From positions 1-36,764 of the forward strand of contig CALMCL010000113.1 in assembly GCA_937862905.1 (NCBI GenBank): a stretch of DNA of 36,764 bases, read 5' to 3'. The translations under genes and the position numbers were made by a program. This stretch comes from an uncultured Burkholderiaceae bacterium (GTDB lineage: Bacteria; Pseudomonadota; Gammaproteobacteria; Burkholderiales; Burkholderiaceae). The notes below the pieces were generated by a model, which saw only the letters and a program-made list of their open reading frames with translations, ran no database searches and was not told the DNA's origin. Of this stretch, positions 15,899 to 24,700 are shown one piece after another. The number at the start of each line of letters is the position of its first letter. Within the stretch, counting starts at the first letter, position 1.

Positions 15899-18654
15899 TA
15901 AGCTTTCGCCGTCATCTTCGTGTACAGCTCAAACAGCTTCTCCAGCCGCTCGGTATCGTTCTTGAATGTGCGGCCGATGTAGATGCGTTCGAGCACCTCA
16001 TCGTTGCGATCGTGGGCGTGGCGCAGGTTGTCGGGCATGGATTCGGGATTGTACAAATCGGCAATCGTCGCGGGAAAATGCGCCTCGCGTGCCAGCAAAA
16101 TGTCTTCGGCGCAGCGGGTTAAATCGGCTTTGTTTTTCTCTGTGAGCTTGGGGACGGGGAAGGTGTTCCAGCCGAGGGTATTGGAGTAGCGATAATGAAT
16201 TCGCATTTTACCGCAGACCGTTGCAATCCATATGCGGTGAAGTTTTGAGGCTATAAGTGCCATACTCCACAGTGGTGCATCATAAAGTGCGAAAGCGAGG
16301 TTGCTGACAATTGTACCTACTGTAAGATAGCCCACTGGTAAATAGTCACGTGATTCAGTCGATACACTGGGAACTATAATGACAGTTTCAGCCCCTTTTT
16401 GTCGTACTTCACCAAAACGATGTGGTTGTGAAGCTAATTCAACGGTAGCTTGTTTTGTGCTAGTCAAACGCATTGTACGGACACCCTCAATCCGTTTTTT
16501 AATAGGCTCTATGCTTAAAGTTTCAGATAAGTCCGACTCTTCAATCCACAGGCAATAGCGTTCAAGCCCTTGGGTAAACTCGGCCGAACCGTAGATGCGA
16601 TGAATGAAGTGACTTCTTTGTGTCTTCGTCAAACCAAGTGCATCAAGCTCATCGTGAGTCAAAAGTAAATGCCCACCGTCAACGGGCTTATTGCCAAACT
16701 TCATATCTGGCAGTAAGCTGATTGGTTTTGATATTTTGTCAACGATAACATTTTGTGCCGCAACTAGGTAGGCGTTGATGTATAAAGCTTCTTTTACAAT
16801 TGTTTGACTGTTCTCATCCAAGGAGTAAAGTAAACGTGATGCGCCTGCTTGAGCAGAAATACCCACAATTGCAACTGTAATTCCAGCATTGTTGCTTGCC
16901 AAGTTAGCCCAGTTGAAGCTGGTGTGTGCGAAAGTAATTTCATGCCCCGTCTTGAAAATCAGCGGCCATAGGATGGGCACTTGTTGCCCTTGGCAAATCG
17001 AATTGGTTGAAACGAAAGCGGCGACGGTGGGTGTGTGCATGCCATAATCCGCCGCTTTCATGAACCAGCCTGCGACATAATCGAGCGATTTCCATGAGGT
17101 GCAGCGGTGGTCAAAGATGGCTCTGAGGTCATTTTTTTGTTCAGTGGATTGCCATGTGCTGCCTAAATATGGTGGGTTGCCGCAAATATAGGTTTCGCCG
17201 CCTTCGTTCGCAAAATCAATTTCGGCTTGCTCAAGCGGGGTGCTGAATAAGTCGTCGCCAAGCAGTTTCACGCCCGTGCCTGTTGGTGGGCAGACGCTGA
17301 GCCAGTCGATGCGCAGGGCGTTGCCACAGGTGATCCAGTTGTCTGAATCCAGTGGTAAAAATTCGGCGAGGGCTTCTTTTTGTCCTCGATATTGGACGTC
17401 GCATTGGTATTCGGCGATGATGAGGGCGAGTCGGGCAATTTCGGCGGGGAAGTCGCGCAGTTCGATGCCGCGAAAGTTGGTGAGGGGGATGTCGGTGCGG
17501 CGTTCGATTTCGTTGCGGCGGCGGTTGATTTCGGCTTCGAGGTCGCGCAGTTGTTTGTAAGCGATGACGAGGAAGTTGCCAGAGCCGCAGGCGGGGTCAA
17601 ATACGCGGATGTGTGCCATGCGCTTGCGCAGGTTGAGCAGTTTGCGGGCGTTGTCGCCTGCGGCGGTCAGTTCGTTGCGCAGTGCATCGAGAAAAAGCGG
17701 ATTGAGGACTTTGAGGATGTTCGGCACGGAGGTGTAGTGCATGCCGAGTGAGCCGCGTTCGTCGTCGTCGGCGACGGCTTGAATCATGGAGCCAAAAATA
17801 TCGGGGTTGATTTTCGTCCAGTCCAGTCGCCCGACGTGCAGGAGGTAGGAGCGGGCGATTTTGCTGAATTGTGGGGTTTCGGTGCTGCCTGAAAACAGTC
17901 CGCCGTTGACGTAGGGGAATGCGTCCGCCCAGCGCTTGATTGGGTTGCTGGCGTGGTTGGTGCGGTCTGCGATTTTGGTGTTCATCGCTCGAAAGATTTC
18001 TTCGATGATGTTGTGCGTGTCGGCGGCGTCGCTGCTGCTCATTTGGTCGATGGTGTCGGTGAATAAGCCCGTGCCGTTGAAGATGTCGGTGTCTTCGGCA
18101 AAAAAGCAAAAAATCAGCCGTGCCATGAAATGATTCATGTCGCGCCGCCGCTCGGTCGTGCCCCATTCTGGGTTGGTTTTGAGCAGCTCAACGTAGAGCT
18201 TGTTCAGGCGGCTGGTCGCTCGAATGTCAAACGTGCTTTCTCGAATTTGCTTGACGGTAGATATACCTGCTAAGGGCAGGAAGAAGCCAAAATGATTGGG
18301 AAAGTCGGTGTAGGCGCAGGCGATGATTTCGTCGGTGCTGAGGTCTTGCGCTTCTAAATCAATGCCGTCGGTTGCCAATATGAATTTGGCTTTGGCTTTG
18401 GTCGTTGCCGGGCTGGCTTGAAGTTGTGCCAATGTGGTCTTGATGTGCCCTGCTGAACATACAGCGATGTGGATGTTGTTGCGCTGAAGAACGCCACCTT
18501 GAATGTCGGAGTCGTTGGATGAGCCTGTGCGCAATCTTTTAATTGTGGTGGCTTTGTTGCCAAACGCTTCTAAAAAAGCATAGGGGAACTCAAGCGCGTC
18601 AAACGGCTGATCGGCTAAGGTGCTAATGGCTTCTTCAATTTCTACAGCATTCAA
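15898..18654 (-). CDS. MmeI-like class I adenine-N6 DNA methyltransferase
   Basis: 918-residue methyltransferase built like type IIL enzymes (MmeI). In order: an N-terminal ~140-residue domain, a helical spacer with IFCFFAEDTDIF (181-192), the GMHYTSVPNILKVLNP block (304-319), motif I VFDPACGSGNF (351-361), catalytic NPPY (493-496), and a C-terminal target-recognition region (about 560-830). MmeI has a PD-(D/E)xK nuclease at its N-terminus. Here I see no D...ExK pattern; the corresponding stretch reads NNIHIAVC, so it is probably cleavage-inactive. Translation starts at a TTG (18652-18654): an in-frame TAG lies at 18661-18663 and no ATG is in frame nearby. It leads the operon with the zinc-ribbon gene. 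The recognition region is AT-richer than the rest. Confidence 0.88.
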   Translation of the reverse strand: MNAVEIEEAISTLADQPFDALEFPYAFLEAFGNKATTIKRLRTGSSNDSDIQGGVLQRNNIHIAVCSAGHIKTTLAQLQASPATTKAKAKFILATDGIDLEAQDLSTDEIIACAYTDFPNHFGFFLPLAGISTVKQIRESTFDIRATSRLNKLYVELLKTNPEWGTTERRRDMNHFMARLIFCFFAEDTDIFNGTGLFTDTIDQMSSSDAADTHNIIEEIFRAMNTKIADRTNHASNPIKRWADAFPYVNGGLFSGSTETPQFSKIARSYLLHVGRLDWTKINPDIFGSMIQAVADDDERGSLGMHYTSVPNILKVLNPLFLDALRNELTAAGDNARKLLNLRKRMAHIRVFDPACGSGNFLVIAYKQLRDLEAEINRRRNEIERRTDIPLTNFRGIELRDFPAEIARLALIIAEYQCDVQYRGQKEALAEFLPLDSDNWITCGNALRIDWLSVCPPTGTGVKLLGDDLFSTPLEQAEIDFANEGGETYICGNPPYLGSTWQSTEQKNDLRAIFDHRCTSWKSLDYVAGWFMKAADYGMHTPTVAAFVSTNSICQGQQVPILWPLIFKTGHEITFAHTSFNWANLASNNAGITVAIVGISAQAGASRLLYSLDENSQTIVKEALYINAYLVAAQNVIVDKISKPISLLPDMKFGNKPVDGGHLLLTHDELDALGLTKTQRSHFIHRIYGSAEFTQGLERYCLWIEESDLSETLSIEPIKKRIEGVRTMRLTSTKQATVELASQPHRFGEVRQKGAETVIIVPSVSTESRDYLPVGYLTVGTIVSNLAFALYDAPLWSMALIASKLHRIWIATVCGKMRIHYRYSNTLGWNTFPVPKLTEKNKADLTRCAEDILLAREAHFPATIADLYNPESMPDNLRHAHDRNDEVLERIYIGRTFKNDTERLEKLFELYTKMTAKA

Positions 18655-18664
18655 GGTGTTCTAC

Positions 18665-18703
18665 TTTCTCATCACATCAACGTTTCTCATGCGCATTTCT
18701 CAT
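18665..18703 (-). promoter_or_regulatory. Three direct repeats in the methyltransferase leader
   Basis: The octamer TTTCTCAT (ATGAGAAA on the coding strand) occurs at 18665-18672, 18683-18690 and 18696-18703, between the candidate promoter and the TTG start. Three exact copies in 39 bp suggest an operator or RNA-binding site. Such control is expected for a methyltransferase in a restriction system, but is not shown here. Confidence 0.4.
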
Positions 18704-18758
18704 GTGTTTTTTTGTGCGCATGTTTCATTGGTATCAATTGGCATTCTACGGATGGTGA

Positions 18759-18787
18759 ATTATAAACCATGCCTTGTACAAGTCGAA
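18759..18787 (-). promoter_or_regulatory. Candidate promoter of the methyltransferase operon
   Basis: A perfect TATAAT on the minus strand (18759-18764) lies 17 bp from a weak TTCGAC hexamer (18782-18787). It would give a leader of about 100 bases containing the triple TTTCTCAT repeat. The gene-free stretch 18655-18993 holds these signals on its left. In 18790-18993, downstream of the DUF2461 gene, I see nothing convincing. Confidence 0.35.
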
Positions 18788-18993
18788 GACCAAAGTAGAT
18801 CAAATGAATTGAGCAAAGGCTTGTTTCTTTGCGTTGTGGCGTGAGATGTTGTGTTGATATGGGTTGAGCCATTCAATTTTGGTGTGGTGACTAGAGTTGT
18901 CGTTGATTGGTTTTGAGGTGCTTTGGTTCGTGTGTTGTCTGTGGGCTGAGTGGTTGCTGCCTGGTAAAGTAAATCAGGATTTTCGACCGTATT

Positions 18994-19662
18994 TTAGTGG
19001 TCGCTTGTTTCATTTAGAAATGTTTGAAATGGTCGATACACACTGAAAGCTTCAGCAAAATGTGAAACAAAATCAGCATCTGATAATTGAGCATCGCTGA
19101 CATCGTGCTGCACCCATAAAGCTTTGTGTTTCAGTAAGCTCAGGTGTGGAGAGTCCACCGTGTACCCAGCAGGTGGACGTTTCAGCACATCACCTCGTAA
19201 CGCACCAAACCATTTTTTGAACGTCGGATCATCCAACAGGTGCTCCAACACTTGACCATTGAGCGCAATCTCTTGGCGAATGCATTGCAGCCATGCGCTG
19301 CTTGGGGCGTGTGCACCGCCGCCAATCATCGACGCATTGGGCTCAATGTGCAGGTAAAAACCCGCGCGTCCAAAGTCTGCACGATGCCCGCTGGGCGCGA
19401 TGTGAATGCCAAAATGGGTTTTGTATGGGGTTTTGTCCTTGGAAAAGCGCGCATCCTTGTGTATGCGGAACAAACATTGCTTGGCCTCGATGCCCATGTG
19501 CTCAGGGGCAATGCTGGCTATTTCAGAAATCAATGCATCAATGAAGTCATACAGTTGTGTTTGCAGGGCGACAAAACGAGGTTTGTGGTCATGAAACCAT
19601 TCGCGGTTGTTGTGTTGTTTAAGCTCATTTAAAAATGGCAAGGTGTCGCTGGGCAAGGGCAC
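18994..19662 (-). CDS. DUF2461 (TIGR02453-like) protein
   Basis: 222-residue protein of a widespread family of unknown function. Characteristic blocks are FLNELKQHNNREWFHDHKP near the start, FRIHKDARFSKDKTPYKTHFG (about 65-85), and the glycine-rich GFYLHIEPNASMIGGGAH. These basic and aromatic motifs are strongly conserved in the family, but no reaction is established to my knowledge. There is no signal peptide or membrane helix, so it should be cytoplasmic. It flanks the defence-type cluster and probably marks where core sequence resumes. The upstream gene in the same direction is a secreted esterase 80 bp away, with no obvious functional link. Confidence 0.85.
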   Translation of the reverse strand: MPLPSDTLPFLNELKQHNNREWFHDHKPRFVALQTQLYDFIDALISEIASIAPEHMGIEAKQCLFRIHKDARFSKDKTPYKTHFGIHIAPSGHRADFGRAGFYLHIEPNASMIGGGAHAPSSAWLQCIRQEIALNGQVLEHLLDDPTFKKWFGALRGDVLKRPPAGYTVDSPHLSLLKHKALWVQHDVSDAQLSDADFVSHFAEAFSVYRPFQTFLNETSDH

Positions 19663-19742
19663 TTGAGTCTCCTTTTTTAATGGGTGTGACGCACCGCATG
19701 GTTCTTGTAACAGTTGCTAGCGGTTGTCGTTAACGGGTATTG

Positions 19743-21299
19743 TTAATGGCTGATGGTGTCTGCCCAAGCAAACAGCCGATCCAAATCATAATCGCCACTG
19801 TGGGGCACATTCCACGGCATGGCAAAATCCACGCGTTTGCCTTGGTTTTTCAGCGTGGTGGCCAGAATGACGGGGATGGCGAGCGAGGTGTCTCGGTCGG
19901 CCGTGCCATGGCGGATGCGCCAATGTGCGCTGATGGTACTGCCTTTGGGGCTGCTCAGGTAGTGCATGGCATTCATCATGTTGACGGTGGCGGGTGCGGC
20001 GTGTGTGCCGCCTGCGGTGCTGTTGCTCATGCCAAATGCTGTGAAATGTTGGGCTTGGGTGTTGGCTGTGCCGAACAGGTCGTTTTCACCGCTGCTTAAA
20101 TCCAGTGCATCAAACGCAGGTGGGGTTTTCATGCGGACATTGGCTTGGATGTAGCCGTCGTAGTCAATGTCGGTGACTTTTTTACCGGAGAGGTGCACCC
20201 ATGCGAGAGGGGACAGGTCTGTGCCGTTGTTCAGAGCGGTTTGTGCGGAGGCGATCACATAAGACTTCACGAGGTCTTTGAACGGGCCATGGCCTTGTGC
20301 ATCGAGGGTCAGTGGTTGGCCATTTGTTTGTGTGAGTTTCAGAGCATTGAGGTAGGCGGGAAATAAAGTTTTCAGGGCATTTGAGGTGTTGATTTGTGTT
20401 GCGGTCAAAGCTCCTGTTTCCATTTTACGCTCTGCATGAAAATCAATCATTTGCGGCATGATCATTTTTTGATAGGTGTTGAAACCATTGAATTGCCATT
20501 CATACGCCATGTCTGCGTGGTCTAAATTGGTGATCGGGCAATAGGCGGACACAGCAAACACGTCATCACGGGCTTTGGCTGCGCCGAGTGCGTTGAGGTA
20601 GGGTTCATAATCGGTGTTGTTGCCGCTGGCGCCGAGCAGTGCAGACAAAGCGCCACCTGCACTGGTGCCGTTGGATATGATTTTTTCAGCATTGCCGAAC
20701 ATGACGGCATCATTGTGGCGTAAATAGCGCACGGCAGCTTTCAGATCAACGATGGCGGCTGGCGCTTTGCCTGTGTATTGACCCTTTTCGTCTTGCGTGG
20801 TGCGGCCACGCGCACCTGGGGTGGCGACCACATAGCCTTTGCTCAAGGCGATGAAGGCGGCGTTCGGGTTGTGTCCATCGCGTGCGACGCTGGGACTGTC
20901 GGGTTCGCTGGGCATGTAGCCGCCGACGGCATTGGGCATGAAAATGGGAGCGGTTTGGGCTGTGAAATGCCCGATGCTTTTGCCTTTGAAGTACGCTTCG
21001 GGAATGTAAATGTTCATGCGTTCATACTTTGCATCCACAGGGTGTTGCACATAAACGATGTGCTCATATGCGCGAAATGCGATCGTTTGACCGCCCAAGG
21101 TCAAGGTTTTTGAGGTGTGGGTTGCGTTGGCAAAATTCAGGTTGTAAGTGCTGTTTGCACGGCCGCCTGCACCGCTGTTTGTCATGGCATTTTGAGGGGC
21201 GACGGATGGGGTCTCTGGCATCGTCGGTTGCGCTTGCGCATTCAATGATGGGGCGGCCAAAGTCATGAGTGCTAAGGCGAGCGTGTGTGATGGGTTCAT
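19743..21299 (-). CDS. Secreted subtype-B-like tannase / alpha-beta hydrolase
   Basis: 518-residue alpha/beta hydrolase with an N-terminal signal peptide (about residues 1-22, cut near NAQA-QP), so it is exported. The nucleophile is Ser213 in NGTSAGGALSALLG. The charge-relay candidates are Asp468/Asp470 in HGTADRDTS and His500 in NVPHSGDYDLDRLFAW, the arrangement of Lactobacillus plantarum-type (subtype B) tannase, which cleaves galloyl esters of plant tannins. Feruloyl esterase activity is an alternative. A near-perfect AAGGAGG precedes the ATG at 21297-21299 and suggests strong translation. It is monocistronic as far as can be seen. Confidence 0.8.
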   Translation of the reverse strand: MNPSHTLALALMTLAAPSLNAQAQPTMPETPSVAPQNAMTNSGAGGRANSTYNLNFANATHTSKTLTLGGQTIAFRAYEHIVYVQHPVDAKYERMNIYIPEAYFKGKSIGHFTAQTAPIFMPNAVGGYMPSEPDSPSVARDGHNPNAAFIALSKGYVVATPGARGRTTQDEKGQYTGKAPAAIVDLKAAVRYLRHNDAVMFGNAEKIISNGTSAGGALSALLGASGNNTDYEPYLNALGAAKARDDVFAVSAYCPITNLDHADMAYEWQFNGFNTYQKMIMPQMIDFHAERKMETGALTATQINTSNALKTLFPAYLNALKLTQTNGQPLTLDAQGHGPFKDLVKSYVIASAQTALNNGTDLSPLAWVHLSGKKVTDIDYDGYIQANVRMKTPPAFDALDLSSGENDLFGTANTQAQHFTAFGMSNSTAGGTHAAPATVNMMNAMHYLSSPKGSTISAHWRIRHGTADRDTSLAIPVILATTLKNQGKRVDFAMPWNVPHSGDYDLDRLFAWADTISH

Positions 21300-21503
21300 G
21301 TGATCCTCCTTGTGGTCGACATGTTGCAGTCATTGTCGTCGTTGCGGGGTTATCGTTGCTGGGCGGTCATTGTTGTGTTGATTGTGTTGTGAGCAAGTTT
21401 ATCGCTGAAGCGTGGTTGCAATGTGTGTTGGATGTAAAGTTTTGTAAAGGTGCTCTTTGCATGCACATACACATAGATTTTCTTTAAAACCAAATTGTTA
21501 ACC

Positions 21504-21626
21504 AGTCATTCCTGCGTAGGCGGGAGTTCAGTGGGGTGCGTAGCGCAGCGTTTGATGCCCTATGTACACTCAGCACCAACACATGCAATGCTTTTGACTG
21601 GATTCCCGTCTGCGCCGAATGGCGAA
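21504..21626. repeat. Degenerate REPIN-like inverted repeat pair
   Basis: The left arm (21504-21531, CATTCCTGCG...GCGGGAGTTCAG) and right arm (21597-21626, CTGGATTCCCGTC...CGAATGGCG) are imperfect inverted repeats about 65 bp apart. Core and orientation match the perfect pair at 14109-14244. It lies in the gene-free stretch 21300-21728 between the tannase and the indolepyruvate oxidoreductase genes. The rest of that stretch holds the tannase ribosome site and nothing else recognised. Confidence 0.6.
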
Positions 21627-21728
21627 GATAAAAGTTTGGTTTACTTTTTGATTTAGTCTATAGCCGTTTCGAAGGAGGTCTAATGCCCAAGGCAGGGCAC
21701 TGCGTTCAATGCCCCAGAGTGCTTGACA

Positions 21729-24700
21729 TTAGCCGATGCGGCGCAACAGTTCTGTGCGTTTTTTCTGATACGCCAGCACTGATTTTTCTTTCACATGGCC
21801 GAAACCACGCACGTGTTCAGGCAGGGTGGCCAGTTCAATCAATGCGGCGTGGTTGTCTGCATTGACTGTCGAGGCCAATTCACCCATTGTGCGCAGGTAT
21901 TCATCGCGCAATGTGCGCTCCATGCGCCGTTCGGTGGTGCGGCCAAACACATCCCACATCCCGCCACGCAGGTGTTTCATGTTCGCCAGCCAACCAAAAG
22001 CACGCATCACCCATGGCCCAAAGCTTTGCTTGATCAAGTGGCCGTGGCTGTCTCTTTTGGCAAACAGCGGTGGGGCAAGGTGAAATGTCAGGCTCACATC
22101 GCCGTCGAATTGCTGCTTGATTTTGTTCATGAAGTCAGGATGGGTGTACAGCCGCGCCACTTCGTACTCGTCTTTGTACGCCATGAGTTTAAAGGCATTT
22201 TTGGCGATGGCGGTGGTCAGTTTTTTGCCCAATTGCTGTTCTGATTCGATCGCTTGGACGCGTTTGACCAAGGCCAAATAGGTGTCGGCATAAGCGATGT
22301 CTTGATACGCCACCAACTCATCGTAGCGACGGGTGATGAGGCGATCCAAGTTTTCAGGCATTTGCACAAGGATGGTTTGTGTGGGCAGGGCGATCTGTTC
22401 AACACGTTTGAGGTCAAATGCTGCACGGCGTCCCCAAAGAAAGCTTTTTTTGTTGGACTCCACACCGACACCAATGATGTCAATGCCTTTCAGTAAGGCG
22501 GCTTCAGACACGGGCAACAGGCCTTTTTGATAGGCAAAGCCAACCATGAACACATTGGTGGCGATCGAATCGCCCATCAGTGCGGTGGCGAGCTTGGTGG
22601 CATCGACGAATTCTGCTTGTTGTCCGATGGATTCCTCAATGAGGCTCTGCACATCGCGCATGGGGAACTGCCAATCGGCATCTTGTGCGAATTTACCCGT
22701 TGGCTGTTGGTGCGTGTTGACCACCGCACGGGTTCGACCCTTGAGCATTTTTGCGACGGCTTCGTGTGCACCTGCTGTCAAAATGTCGCAACCAAGCACC
22801 ACATCGGCTTCACCTGTGGCAATGCGTTGGGCATGGATTTTGGCCACATCGTCGGCGATGCGGATGTGTGAGGTGACAGCGCCATTTTTCTGCGCCATCC
22901 CGGTCATGTCGAGCACTGACACGCCTTTGCCCTCCAAGTGTGCCGCCATGCCGATGAGCGCGCCGACTGCAATCACACCAGTGCCGCCAATGCCGTTCAG
23001 CAGGATGTTGTAAGGGGTGACGCTGGTGGGTCGCACGGGGTCGGGCAAGTCGCCGAAATGGTCGTCTTTCGCTGTGCCTGTTTTGGATTTTTTGATGCGC
23101 ACATTGTCGCCGCTGACGGTGACGAAGCTGGGGCAAAAACCGTTGACGCACGAATAATCTTTGTTGCACGACGATTGGTCGATGCTGCGTTTTCGCCCAA
23201 ATTCGGTTTCTTTAGGCAAAATGGAAACGCAATTCGATTGCACACCGCAATCGCCACAGCCTTCGCACACCGCGTCGTTGATGAAGGTGAATACTTTTGG
23301 GTCTTCGAGTGTGCCTTTTTTGCGGCGACGGCGTTTTTCGGCGGCGCAGACTTGATCGTAAATCAACACGCTGGTGCCTGTGACGGTGCGCAATTCTTGT
23401 TGTACGTCATCCATATCGGCGCGATCGTGGATGGTCACCGATGCAGGCAATACGGAGCGATCTGCATAACGCGACACATCTTCCGTCACCAGTGCGATGC
23501 GTTGCACGCCTTCGGCAACCATTTGCTGGGCAATCGAGGGCACGGTGACCACACCGTCCACAGGTTGGCCGCCCGTCATCGCCACCGCATCGTTGTATAA
23601 AATTTTGTAAGTGATGTTGACTTTGGAGGCGACGGCGGCGCGTATCGCCAAATAACCCGAGTGAAAATAGGTGCCGTCCCCCAAATTTTGAAACACATGT
23701 GGCACTTCAGTAAACGCCGCTTGTCCAATCCATGTCGCACCCTCACCACCCATGTGCGTCATGAGTTTGTTTTGATCTGGGTAAATCGCCATCGCCATGG
23801 CGTGGCAGCCAATGCCAGCGAGGGCGACCGAGCCATCGGGCACTTTGGTGGAGGTGTTGTGTGGGCAACCTGAGCAGTAATACGGTGGGCGAGGGGGCGT
23901 GTTGACCGCGCGGTTGAGTAGTTCTTCTTTGGCTTGCAGCATGGCCAGGCGTTCGGCAATGACCGTGCTGGTGTAGAATTTTTCAATGCGTGAGGCAATG
24001 ACCGTGGCGACTTGAGCGACCGAAAAATCGAGTTTCGATGTCAACAACCATTCGCCACGCGGCGCCACCCATTCGCCTTTTTCATCAAATTTGCCGACCA
24101 CGCGTGGGCGCACATCATCGCGCCAATTGTAGAGCTGTTCTTTGAGCTGGTATTCGACGATTTGGCGTTTCTCTTCAACCACCAAAATTTCGTCCAGTCC
24201 TTGAGCAAACTCGCGTACGCCGTCGGGTTCGAGTGGCCAAGGCATGGCCACTTTGTACACGCGAATGCCGATTTCAGCCGCTTGCGCTTCGTCAATGCCC
24301 AGTTGTTCGAGTGCTTCGAACACATCAAGGTAGGACTTGCCCGAGGCAATGATGCCCAGTCGCGCCACAGGTGAGTCGATGGTGATGCGGTTGAGTTGAT
24401 TCTCGCGGGCGTAGGCGAGTGCAGCGTAAATTTTGTAATCTTGCATCAGCGCTTCTTGCGCGCGCGCGACGGCATTCACGCCTGCGCTTGACAGTTGAAT
24501 GTTCAAGCCGCCTTCGGGCATGGCAAAATCAGTTGGGATTTTCACATCAACGCGGAATGGATTGGCGTCGACTGAGGCCGACGACTCAACCGTATCGGCA
24601 ATGGCTTTGAAGCCAATCGCGCAGCCCGAAAAACGCGACATGGCCCATGCGTGAATGCCCAAGTCGAGAAACTCTTGCACATTGCATGGGTACAGCATGG

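Noticed and set aside
17597..18166. Open frame of 189 codons rich in Arg, His and Gln
   Set aside because: Frame-shifted shadow within the methyltransferase gene; the residue bias is typical of a wrong frame in GC-rich DNA.
18655..18993. Second promoter or terminator behind the DUF2461 gene
   Set aside because: Only a 5-bp CGACC/GGTCG pair that overlaps the end of the coding region.
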